Source of the DNA: Flavobacterium sp. MDT1-60
GTDB lineage: Bacteria > Bacteroidota > Bacteroidia > Flavobacteriales > Flavobacteriaceae
Direction: 5' to 3'
DNA length: 64,000 bases
Assembly (NCBI RefSeq): GCF_014844035.1
Contig: NZ_CP062159.1
Span: forward strand, 1,240,001-1,304,000
The notes under the pieces are model-generated. The model was given only the letters and a program-made list of their open reading frames with translations, had not been told where the DNA came from and made no database searches. The translations under genes were made by a program, and so were the position numbers. Position 1 is the first letter of the stretch, and each line of letters starts with the position of its first letter. Of this stretch, positions 1-10,313 are shown in pieces.

Positions 1-2427
<2,427 letters not shown>

Positions 2428-2439
2428 TTTATGGCGTTA

Positions 2440-2470
2440 GACCTAACAGGTTTTAAAAACCTTTTAGGTC
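2440..2470. terminator. Hairpin after the GH2 gene
   Basis: Inverted repeat GACCTAA...TTAGGTC around an AGGTTTTAAAAACCT core, starting 13 bases after the GH2 stop. Related AGGTTTT/AAAACCT hairpins occur at 2678-2711, 42185-42211 and 52118-52208, so it is also a member of a dispersed repeat family. No long T-run follows, so its role as a terminator is uncertain. Confidence 0.5.
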
Positions 2471-2490
2471 TTTGCTAGTAATAAGTATAG

Positions 2491-2567
2491 TTTGTCATTC
2501 CGACGAAGGAGACTCGAGAGATAGCGACTGGCGAAGCAAATCCCCGCGAGAAGCTTGACAAAGATTA
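2491..2567. repeat. Dispersed intergenic repeat, GTCATTCCGACGAAGGAG family
   Basis: The segment begins TTTGTCATTCCGACGAAGGA and ends GAGAAGCTTGACAAAGATT. Two related copies sit at 30200-30372, where they form a long palindrome, and a fragment (ACTCGAGCGATAGCG...GCGAAGCAA) is at about 28587-28620. It carries no coding sequence. Confidence 0.7.
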
Positions 2568-2584
2568 GAGATTTAATATCAAAT

Positions 2585-2660
2585 ATAGCCCGAGGTTTCA
2601 ACCTCGGGAAACGTATTGTGAAATTACGTTACGTTCCAATGGTTGAAAACCATTGGCTAT
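2585..2660. repeat. Branched palindrome (two hairpins inside an outer stem)
   Basis: Outer arms ATAGCC (2585-2590) and GGCTAT (2655-2660) enclose two local hairpins, CCCGAGGTTTCAACCTCGGG (2589-2608) and CCAATGGTTGAAAACCATTGG (about 2637-2657), plus a pairing AACGT/ACGTT segment. Together with its neighbours it fills the 306-bp gap 2428-2733. Confidence 0.6.
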
Positions 2661-2677
2661 GTTTTGTAATGACAAAT

Positions 2678-2711
2678 TAAACCCGACAAGTTTTAAAACC
2701 TGTCGGGTTTG
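2678..2711. repeat. Hairpin just upstream of the GH106 gene
   Basis: AAACCCGACA and TGTCGGGTTT flank an AGTTTTAAAACC loop-stem, ending about 23 bases before the chosen GH106 start. It belongs to the same AGGTTTT-AAAACCT hairpin family as 2440-2470. Confidence 0.6.
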
Positions 2712-2733
2712 CCAACGAAATAAAGCAATAATA

Positions 2734-5700
2734 ATGTTTCAAAAAAAACACCTCTTTTTAATGTTACTTCTTGCGGGATTCGTTTCCGCACAGGAACTTC
2801 ATAAAAAAGAAACAACCGAGTTTCAAGCCACAATCGAATCCTCAAAACCCTGGGTATATTGGTATTGGATGAAATCGGCTTATTCTAAAGCAGGTATCAC
2901 AGCCGATTTAGAAGCGATGAAACAAGCCGGAATTGCAGGTGCCTATTTAATGACCATAAAAGGTCCGGCCAATCCACCATTAATAGATCCGCCCGTTTTG
3001 CAATTGACACCGGAATTTTGGGAGATGATAAATTGGGCTTTTAAAGAAGCCAATAGATTAGGATTAAAAATGGCTTTTCATGGAGCCGATGGTTTTGCTG
3101 TTGCAGGCGGCCCTTGGATTACACCAGAAATGTCGATGCAAAAAATCGTTTGGTCAACAACTGAAATTGCCGGAGGAAAAACGATTACTTCAAAATTACC
3201 AGTTCCGGAACATTACAAAGACTATTATAAAGACATCGCGACTTTTGCTATTCCCATAAAAGAATATCAGACCACCTCGCAACTACAATTACCCAAAGTT
3301 AGCACTTCAAATAATACAGATGCCTCTTTTTTGGCTGATCCTAAAAAAGATGAAAATTTTAAGTTTGCCGAAAAAGGATGGATTCAATATGAATTTGCTC
3401 AGCCCTTTACCTGCAAATCAATCGTAATTGAAACCAAAGGAAGAGATTTTCAGGCGCAGCGCTTAATCGTTGAGGTAAGCAATGACGGAGTTAATTTTAA
3501 ATTCCACGAAAGGATGGTTGCCCCGCGTCACGGCTGGCAGGATATGGATTTCCCACATACGCACACGATTACACCCGTAACTGCAAAATACTTCAGATTT
3601 GTTTATGATCCTGTTGGTACAGAACCTGGTGCCGAAGATTTGGATTTTGCCAAATGGAAACAGAATTTGAAAGTGAGTAAAATTACGCTTTCGAATCAGG
3701 CATTGATTGATAATTACGAAGGAAAATCAGGAGCAATTTGGCGTTTGAGTCCGGAAACTACATCAAAACAAATTCCGAATACAGAGTCTTTCAAAAAATC
3801 AGAAATCATCAATATTACCAATTTAGTGGATGCTAATGGAAACTTAAACTGGAAAGCACCAAAAGGGAAATGGAAAATTATCCGAATGGGACATACTTCT
3901 ACCGGACATGAAAATGCTACTGGCGGAGCCGGAAAAGGTTTAGAAGTTGACAAATTTAATCCCGAATTAATTCGTTTTCAACTCGATCATTGGTTTGGCG
4001 AAATGGTCCGTACTATCGGACCTGATCTGGCTGCTAAAACTTTAGAGATCCTACATTTTGATAGTTGGGAATGCGGAAGCCAAAACTGGTCTTCCGTTTT
4101 TCAGGCTGAATTTCAAAAAAGACGCGGTTATAATTTAGTGGATTATTTACCTGTAATGGCTGGAATTCCTGTTGAAAGTGCTGATGTTTCAGAGAAAGTT
4201 TTATATGATGTTCGAAAAACAATTGCCGAATTAGTAGCCGATAATTTCTATGGAACTGTCGCTCAAATCGCCAAAGAAAATAACGTAAAGCTAAGCTCAG
4301 AAAATGTTGCGCCTGTAATAACAAGCGATGCGTTATTGCATTTTAAATATGTAGATTATCCGAGTGGGGAATTTTGGTTAAAAAGCCCAACACACGATAA
4401 ACCATTTGATATGATAGATGCCATTTCTGGCGGACATATTTACGGAAAAGATATTATTCAGGCGGAATCTTTTACGGCTTTACGAATGGATTGGGACGAG
4501 CATCCTGGGAATTTAAAAACAACAGCCGACAGAAATTACGCTTTAGGAATTAACCGATTATTTTACCATGTTTTTGTACATAATCCGTGGACAGACAGAA
4601 AACCCGGAATGACTCTGGATGATATCGGAAGTTTTTTTCAAAGAGACCAAACCTGGTGGAAACCCGGAAAAGCATGGTTTGATTATTGCCAAAGAGTGCA
4701 ATTGCAATTGCAAAAAGGAAAACCGGTTATTGATTTAGCGGTTTTTATTGGTGAAGATTTTCCGTCTCGCTCTCTTGTGCCGGATCGTTTAGTGCCGTTT
4801 ATTCCGAATGTGTTTGGTGCTGCAAGACTGGAAAGCGAAAAAATACGTTTGGAAAATGAGGGGCAACCAACGACAAAAATGCCGAAAGAAGTTACGTATT
4901 CTAAAAACAATACCGATTTATCGCAATGGATAAATCCGTTAAATGGGTATCAATACGATTCTTTTAATGCCGATGTTTTAATCAACAAAGCCAAAGTCGA
5001 AAACGGTAAAATATCTTTTGGTGGCGGAATCGAATACGGCGCTTTATTATTTCCGGGAAGTCATAAAATGGCTCCGAATAAAATGATTTCTTTGGCTGCA
5101 GCCGAAAAAATGTTGCAATTAGTAAAAGAGGGAGCAACTATTTTTGTGGATGAAAAACCAGATTTACAACCTGGAATGCATTCAGATGAAGATCATAAAA
5201 AATGGCAAAATGTTATTGATGAAATCTGGACAAATAATTCTAATGTATCAACGTGGAAAATCGGAAAAGGAACGATTATTAAATTACCTTATTTAGGAAA
5301 TGATTTTGCTTCAATTGGAATTGAACAAGATCTTTATTTTCCTAAATTAAACCGAGCCGATTCAGAGACAATCGCGTGGACACACAGAAAATCGAATGAA
5401 GAAGAAATCTATTTTTTATCCAATCAAAAAGGAGAAAAAAGAAGTTTTGAAGCTTCGTTTAGAGTAGCAGGAAAAATTCCTCAATTATATAATCCGGTAA
5501 CGGATAAAACGACTGTTTTATCTGATTGGAAAATAGAAAATGGAAGAACTATTATTCCAATTGTACTGGAAGCGAACGAATCTTGTTTTATCATTTTTAA
5601 AGAAAATACCAAAGAAACACTTTCTAATAAAAAGCAGAATTATGCCGATTTAGAAACCGTTCAGACTTTAGATGAAAATTGGGAAATACAATTCGATCCT

Positions 5701-6138
5701 GCATTTCACGGACCAAAAGAAGTGGTGAAAACAAATAAACTATTTGATTGGAGTACTTCAACAAATGATCAGATTAAATATTATTCAGGAACAGCAGTTT
5801 ATAAAAAGGATTTTATCTCGAAAGGAAAACCCAACGAGAAATTCTGGCTTGATTTAGGAACAATTGCCAATATTGCTGAGGTAACCGTAAACGGAATCAA
5901 CTGCGGAACAATATGGACTTTTCCTTATAAAGCAGATATTTCAGAAGCCTTAAAAAAAGGAAAAAATAGCATAGAAATTAAAATCACAAATACCTGGGCA
6001 AACCGATTAATTGGCGATGAAAAATTACCAAAAGAACAAAGATTAACCTGGACAACAGCACCTTTTAGGTTACATGAAGGAATATTATTAAAAGCCGGAT
6101 TGTTGGGGCCGGTTACGATTGTGAAAGAAAAAAAATAA
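2734..6138 (+). CDS. GH106 alpha-L-rhamnosidase
   Basis: A secreted exo-alpha-L-rhamnosidase of family GH106. In pectin PULs, members remove terminal rhamnose from RG-I or from RG-II side chains. The start at 2734 gives a typical signal peptide (MFQKKHLFLMLLLAGFVSAQ). An upstream in-frame ATG at 2653 would translate the hairpin repeat and is rejected. The protein has 1134 residues, usual for the family. The N-terminal signature KPWVYWYW...ITADLEAMKQAGIAGAYL lies near residues 38-72. A long central catalytic region follows, and a galactose-binding-like beta-sandwich ends the protein (about 970-1130, with AVYKKDF, TVNGINCGTIW and NTWANRLIGD). It is followed by a repeat at 6172-6318. Family assignment is strong; which rhamnosyl linkage it cleaves cannot be read from the sequence. 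Confidence 0.85.
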   Translation: MFQKKHLFLMLLLAGFVSAQELHKKETTEFQATIESSKPWVYWYWMKSAYSKAGITADLEAMKQAGIAGAYLMTIKGPANPPLIDPPVLQLTPEFWEMINWAFKEANRLGLKMAFHGADGFAVAGGPWITPEMSMQKIVWSTTEIAGGKTITSKLPVPEHYKDYYKDIATFAIPIKEYQTTSQLQLPKVSTSNNTDASFLADPKKDENFKFAEKGWIQYEFAQPFTCKSIVIETKGRDFQAQRLIVEVSNDGVNFKFHERMVAPRHGWQDMDFPHTHTITPVTAKYFRFVYDPVGTEPGAEDLDFAKWKQNLKVSKITLSNQALIDNYEGKSGAIWRLSPETTSKQIPNTESFKKSEIINITNLVDANGNLNWKAPKGKWKIIRMGHTSTGHENATGGAGKGLEVDKFNPELIRFQLDHWFGEMVRTIGPDLAAKTLEILHFDSWECGSQNWSSVFQAEFQKRRGYNLVDYLPVMAGIPVESADVSEKVLYDVRKTIAELVADNFYGTVAQIAKENNVKLSSENVAPVITSDALLHFKYVDYPSGEFWLKSPTHDKPFDMIDAISGGHIYGKDIIQAESFTALRMDWDEHPGNLKTTADRNYALGINRLFYHVFVHNPWTDRKPGMTLDDIGSFFQRDQTWWKPGKAWFDYCQRVQLQLQKGKPVIDLAVFIGEDFPSRSLVPDRLVPFIPNVFGAARLESEKIRLENEGQPTTKMPKEVTYSKNNTDLSQWINPLNGYQYDSFNADVLINKAKVENGKISFGGGIEYGALLFPGSHKMAPNKMISLAAAEKMLQLVKEGATIFVDEKPDLQPGMHSDEDHKKWQNVIDEIWTNNSNVSTWKIGKGTIIKLPYLGNDFASIGIEQDLYFPKLNRADSETIAWTHRKSNEEEIYFLSNQKGEKRSFEASFRVAGKIPQLYNPVTDKTTVLSDWKIENGRTIIPIVLEANESCFIIFKENTKETLSNKKQNYADLETVQTLDENWEIQFDPAFHGPKEVVKTNKLFDWSTSTNDQIKYYSGTAVYKKDFISKGKPNEKFWLDLGTIANIAEVTVNGINCGTIWTFPYKADISEALKKGKNSIEIKITNTWANRLIGDEKLPKEQRLTWTTAPFRLHEGILLKAGLLGPVTIVKEKK

Positions 6139-6171
6139 ATTTCATCTAGTTTCAAATGAGTACAGACAAAA

Positions 6172-6318
6172 TATGTCGCTCCGATGGAGCTATTTTTTGG
6201 GATGTTATTTCTTTCTATAAATATACCGTCCCGATGGGACTAAAAAACTCCGTAGGAGTGAAATGTTTATAGAAAAAGGAATGTTTGAGATTAGTTTAAG
6301 CTCCAGAGGAGCGACATC
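6172..6318. repeat. GCTCC-NNNN-GGAGC mini-hairpin repeat cluster
   Basis: Four short hairpins in a row: GCTCCGATGGAGC (from 6178), GTCCCGATGGGAC (6228-6240), ACTCCGTAGGAGT (6247-6259) and GCTCCAGAGGAGC (about 6300-6312). They are enclosed by outer arms ATGTCGCTCC (6173-6182) and GGAGCGACAT (6308-6317). Related clusters occur at 44038-44140 and 58406-58579. Confidence 0.7.
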
Positions 6319-6348
6319 TATCTAAGATAATTTTAAGAATAAAATAAA

Positions 6349-7782
6349 ATGAAAGATTGTAAACACATTTTTATTGCCTTGATTACACTTTTAGCAAGTT
6401 TCCAAATCAACGCAAAAATCAAATTGCCGGCCTTGTTTTCAGATAATATGATGTTGCAGCAAAAATCTAATGCACCAATGTGGGGCTGGGCTGAAAAGAA
6501 TGGAAACCTGACCATTAAAACGTCATGGAATTCCAAAATCTACAAAACAAAAGCCGACAATCAGGGAAAATGGAAAACAGCCTTGCAAACACCAGTTGCC
6601 GGAGGACCATTTACAATTGAAGTTACAGAAGGAACTGAAAAAGTAATCGTAAAAAATGTATTAATTGGAGAAGTTTGGTTGTGTTCAGGACAGTCCAATA
6701 TGGAAATGCCTTTGAAAGGTTTTCAGGGACAACCGGTAACAAATGGAAATAATATTATTGTGAGATCGACCAATAAAAACATTCGTTTAATTACGATTCC
6801 GCGTGCTACAGTTTTAGAACCTTTAACCGACTTTGAAGGAAAATGGGAAGTGGCTTCTCCAAAATCGACTTCAAATTTCAGTGCAACAGCCTGGTATTTC
6901 GGTTCGCTTTTACAGGAAGTTTTAGATGTTCCGGTAGGATTAATTCATGTTTCGTACGGCGGTTCAAGCATGGAAGCGTGGATGAATCAGGAAATGTTGA
7001 AAGATTTTGCAAGCGTTAAAATTCCAACTACGAAGGAAGAATTGGCAAAAGATCCCAATCGTGTACCAACGACTTTGTTTAACGGAATGCTCTCACCGGT
7101 TATTGGTTACGGAATCAAGGGCTGTATTTGGTATCAGGGTGAATCAAATTACGAAAGAGCTTCTGAATACAAAGACTTAATGAAAAAAATGGTGAGCAGT
7201 TGGAGAGCGTTGTGGAAACAAGGAGATTTCCCTTTTTATTACGCTCAGATTGCACCTTTTAATTATGCATCATTTCATCCAAAAGATTATTTAGATAAAT
7301 ACAATTCCGCTTATTTGAGAGAAGCGCAATTGAAGGCAACAAAGGAAATTCCGAATTCGGCAATGGCGGTTTTAATGGATATTGGGGAAGAAAATAGTAT
7401 TCATCCAATGGATAAAGAAAAAGGCGGAAACCGATTGGCATATCAGGCTTTGGCAAGAACTTATGGTTTTGAGGGTTTCGAATTCGAGAGCCCGAAATAC
7501 AAATCAATGGAAATAAAAGATAATTCTGTAACCGTTTCTTTTGATGATGTTGCGAACGGAATTACCTCATATGATAAAGAAGTTTTAGGTTTTGAACTGG
7601 CGGGAGAAGACAAAATATTTTATCCTGCAAAAACCGTAGTTCGCAGAAAATCAGTAGTTTTAACTTCGGATAAAGTGACAAAACCAGTGGCGGTTCGTTA
7701 CTTGTTTAAAGACTTTGTAAAAGCAGAATTGTTTAGTGCAGGAGGTTTGCCTGTTTCTTCTTTTCGAACAGATGAGTGGTAG
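6349..7782 (+). CDS. SASA-family carbohydrate acetylesterase (sialate O-acetylesterase-like)
   Basis: An SGNH-type serine esterase that removes O-acetyl groups. Within a pectin locus the likely substrate is acetylated rhamnogalacturonan or galacturonan rather than sialic acid. It has 477 residues with an N-terminal signal sequence (to about residue 22), a small beta domain, then the nucleophile block CSGQSNMEMP with Ser116. The WYQGESN block is at 261-267, and the catalytic His is in SIHPMDK (His352), in the order expected for the SASA (DUF303) family. The C-terminal beta domain is intact. It lies 210 bases after GH106 behind a hairpin cluster and is probably co-transcribed with it. Family is secure; substrate is inferred from context. 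Confidence 0.85.
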   Translation: MKDCKHIFIALITLLASFQINAKIKLPALFSDNMMLQQKSNAPMWGWAEKNGNLTIKTSWNSKIYKTKADNQGKWKTALQTPVAGGPFTIEVTEGTEKVIVKNVLIGEVWLCSGQSNMEMPLKGFQGQPVTNGNNIIVRSTNKNIRLITIPRATVLEPLTDFEGKWEVASPKSTSNFSATAWYFGSLLQEVLDVPVGLIHVSYGGSSMEAWMNQEMLKDFASVKIPTTKEELAKDPNRVPTTLFNGMLSPVIGYGIKGCIWYQGESNYERASEYKDLMKKMVSSWRALWKQGDFPFYYAQIAPFNYASFHPKDYLDKYNSAYLREAQLKATKEIPNSAMAVLMDIGEENSIHPMDKEKGGNRLAYQALARTYGFEGFEFESPKYKSMEIKDNSVTVSFDDVANGITSYDKEVLGFELAGEDKIFYPAKTVVRRKSVVLTSDKVTKPVAVRYLFKDFVKAELFSAGGLPVSSFRTDEW

Positions 7783-7860
7783 TCGATTAAACCTTTTATA
7801 ATATAGGAAGTCTAATTAATTCATTTAAGTTATTTACTTAATTAGTTAAAGATTTGGATT

Positions 7861-7894
7861 AAGCCTGACCGGTTTTAAATATCTGTCAGGTTTG
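7861..7894. repeat. Short hairpin, CCTGAC...GTCAGG
   Basis: CCTGACCGG-TTTTAAATAT-CTGTCAGG lies in the 178-bp gap between the acetylesterase and the DUF5703 gene. It is a degenerate member of the AGGTTTT/AAAACCT hairpin family. Nothing else was recognised in the gap. Confidence 0.5.
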
Positions 7895-7960
7895 TATTGA
7901 AAACATTAAATATAAAGTGGACCTCCACTTTTAAGAATTTTTACGTCTAAACAAATAAGT

Positions 7961-10294
7961 GTGAAAAATACAATAATATTATTTTTTCTTTTCACCACGC
8001 TTTTCATAAAGGCGCAAACTCCTGTGCTTGAAAATTATAATCCCGTTTGGAATACACAAAGTACTAATTCATCAGAATCAATGCCTTTAGGGGGAGGTGA
8101 TATAGGTTTGAATGTTTGGGTTGAAAAAGGAGATTTATATTTCTACTTTTCGCGCAGCGGAACTTTCGACGAACATAATACATTATTGAAACTTGGTCGC
8201 GTAAAAGTTACTTTAATACCAAATCCGTTTAAGGATAATGAAGGTTTTCGTCAGGAGTTGGTTTTGAAAGACGGTTATATTTCAATTGCTCAAAATAATA
8301 CTAAAATCAAACTTTGGGTTGATGTTTTTAAACCGGTAATTCATCTGGATTTAGAAAGTAAAACAGATCTAAAAATGACAGCTTCTTACGAAACCTGGCG
8401 TCATTTCAATCGTACATCAAAAGGGAAAGAAAACAATGCGAATTCTTATAAATGGGCGCCGCAAGGTGAAATATTTACTTTTAAAGATTCGGTTTCAGTT
8501 GAAAATAATGGTATCCAATTTTACCATAGAAATAGAGCGCAAACCGTTTTTGATGTTGCCGTAAAACAACAAAAAATGGAATCGGTAAAAGATCAAATGT
8601 TGAATCCTTTGGCGAATTTAACTTTTGGCGGATTCATGATGGGAATCAATTTGAAATCGGACGGAACTTATTCCGGAAAATATCAGGATACCGATTTTAA
8701 AGGTTATTCACTTTCAAGTATAAAACCATCCAAAAAACAGGAACTTCAAATTCATTTATATACCAATCAATCTTCTCAACAATCTTCTTGGGAAAAAGGG
8801 TTAAAAGATCAAATTTCAGATTATAAAATCAATTCTAAAAAAGCAGAAAAAAATACCATCAACTGGTGGAATAATTTTTGGAACCGCAGTTTTATTTATA
8901 CCCAAAAAACGAATACAGCCGAAAAAGATTCGGTTTATCAAATCGGAAAAAATTATCAGTTGTTCCGATACATGTTGGGATGTAACGCTTACGGAAAGTA
9001 TCCAACAAAATTCAACGGTGGATTGTTTACGGTTGATCCGGTTTTTACCAATCCCGATTTAAATTTTACACCCGATTTCAGAAATTGGGGTGGAGGAACG
9101 ATGACCGCACAAAATCAAAGACTAGTTTATTTTCCGATGTTAAAAAGCGGTGATTTTGACATGATGAAATCGCAATTGGATTATTATTTGAGTCTGCAGA
9201 AGAATGCCGAATTAAGAAGTAAAGTGTATTGGAACCATAACGGAGCCGCTTTTACAGAGCAATTGGAAAATTTTGGCTTGCCAAATCCGGCCGAATACGA
9301 ATGGAAACGTCCTGCGGATTACGATCCGGGAATGGAATATAATGCATGGCTGGAATATGAATGGGACACCGTTTTTGAATTCTGCCAAATGATGCTGCAG
9401 CAAAAGGAGTTTGCAAAAGAAGACATTCAGAAATACAATTCATTCATCATAAGCTGCCTTCGTTTTTTTGATGAACATTATCAATATCTGGCCAAACAAA
9501 GAGGCAGAAAGGCTTTAGACGGAAACGGAAAATTGATTCTATTTCCGGGTTCAGGTGCCGAAACCTATAAAATGGCAAATAATTCTAACAGCACTATTGC
9601 CGGTTTGCAGGTGATTACAGAAAAGCTTTTAAACCTTTCTTCAACACAATTATCGAAAGAAGAATTGGAGTACTTAAAAGGTTTTCAAACCCGAATTCCG
9701 CCTTTGAATTTTGGTACAATCGAAAATCATAAAGTATTGGTTCCGGCAAAATCGTGGGAAAGAGTGAATAATTCTGAAGTACCACAATTGTATCCGGTTT
9801 TTCCTTGGGGAATTTACGGAGTAGGAAAACCTGATTTAGAAACGGCTTTAAATACCTGGAAGTACGATGCTGATGCTATTAAATTTAGAAGCTATATCGG
9901 TTGGAAACAAGATAATATTTTCGCTGCAAGATTAGGTTTAACCGAAGAAGCTGCAAAATACAATCTCTTAAAAATGAGTGATTCGGAAAGAAGATTTCCG
10001 GCATTTTGGGGACCGGGTTTTGACTGGGTTCCGGATCATAATTGGGGTGGTTCCGGAATGATTGGTATGCAGGAAATGTTGCTGCAGGAAGCCAATGGGA
10101 AAATCTATCTTTTTCCGGCCTGGCCAAAAGAATGGAATGTTCATTTTAAATTATACGCCTCTCAAAATACTATTATAGAAGCAGAGCTTCAAAACGGAAT
10201 TACAAAAATTATTAAAGTGATTCCTCAGGAAAGAGAAAAAGACATTATAAATCTGTTAGGGATTTCAATAGAAGAAAAGAAAAAATTAGACTAA
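7961..10294 (+). CDS. DUF5703-type, GH95-like secreted protein
   Basis: A 777-residue exported protein using a GTG start; the reading gives MKNTIILFFLFTTLFIKAQ as signal peptide directly at the start. The N-terminal region (about 20-260) has MPLGGGDIGLNVWVEKGDLYFYFSRSGTFDEHN, the kind of beta-sandwich that opens GH95 and GH65-like enzymes. The rest, with RNWGGGTMTAQNQRLVYFPML (about 375-395) and the late GPGFDWVPDHNWGGSGMIGMQEMLL, looks like an (alpha/alpha)6 catalytic barrel. From memory it matches the DUF5703 family common in Bacteroidota PULs, whose activity I cannot name. It is likely a periplasmic exo-glycosidase. The next gene starts 19 bases after its stop, so the two are co-transcribed. 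Confidence 0.65.
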   Translation: MKNTIILFFLFTTLFIKAQTPVLENYNPVWNTQSTNSSESMPLGGGDIGLNVWVEKGDLYFYFSRSGTFDEHNTLLKLGRVKVTLIPNPFKDNEGFRQELVLKDGYISIAQNNTKIKLWVDVFKPVIHLDLESKTDLKMTASYETWRHFNRTSKGKENNANSYKWAPQGEIFTFKDSVSVENNGIQFYHRNRAQTVFDVAVKQQKMESVKDQMLNPLANLTFGGFMMGINLKSDGTYSGKYQDTDFKGYSLSSIKPSKKQELQIHLYTNQSSQQSSWEKGLKDQISDYKINSKKAEKNTINWWNNFWNRSFIYTQKTNTAEKDSVYQIGKNYQLFRYMLGCNAYGKYPTKFNGGLFTVDPVFTNPDLNFTPDFRNWGGGTMTAQNQRLVYFPMLKSGDFDMMKSQLDYYLSLQKNAELRSKVYWNHNGAAFTEQLENFGLPNPAEYEWKRPADYDPGMEYNAWLEYEWDTVFEFCQMMLQQKEFAKEDIQKYNSFIISCLRFFDEHYQYLAKQRGRKALDGNGKLILFPGSGAETYKMANNSNSTIAGLQVITEKLLNLSSTQLSKEELEYLKGFQTRIPPLNFGTIENHKVLVPAKSWERVNNSEVPQLYPVFPWGIYGVGKPDLETALNTWKYDADAIKFRSYIGWKQDNIFAARLGLTEEAAKYNLLKMSDSERRFPAFWGPGFDWVPDHNWGGSGMIGMQEMLLQEANGKIYLFPAWPKEWNVHFKLYASQNTIIEAELQNGITKIIKVIPQEREKDIINLLGISIEEKKKLD

Positions 10295-10313
10295 CTAACT
10301 ATTACCAATTACA

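Noticed and set aside
2653..2711. Riboswitch or structured regulatory RNA before GH106
   Set aside because: The structure is explained by repeat-family hairpins that recur elsewhere; no known riboswitch core was recognised.
2653..2733. N-terminal extension of the GH106 gene from an earlier ATG
   Set aside because: It would translate a hairpin repeat and bury the obvious signal peptide that starts at 2734. The same reasoning applies to 30331 (GH28), 39674 (GH95) and 48276 (TIM barrel).
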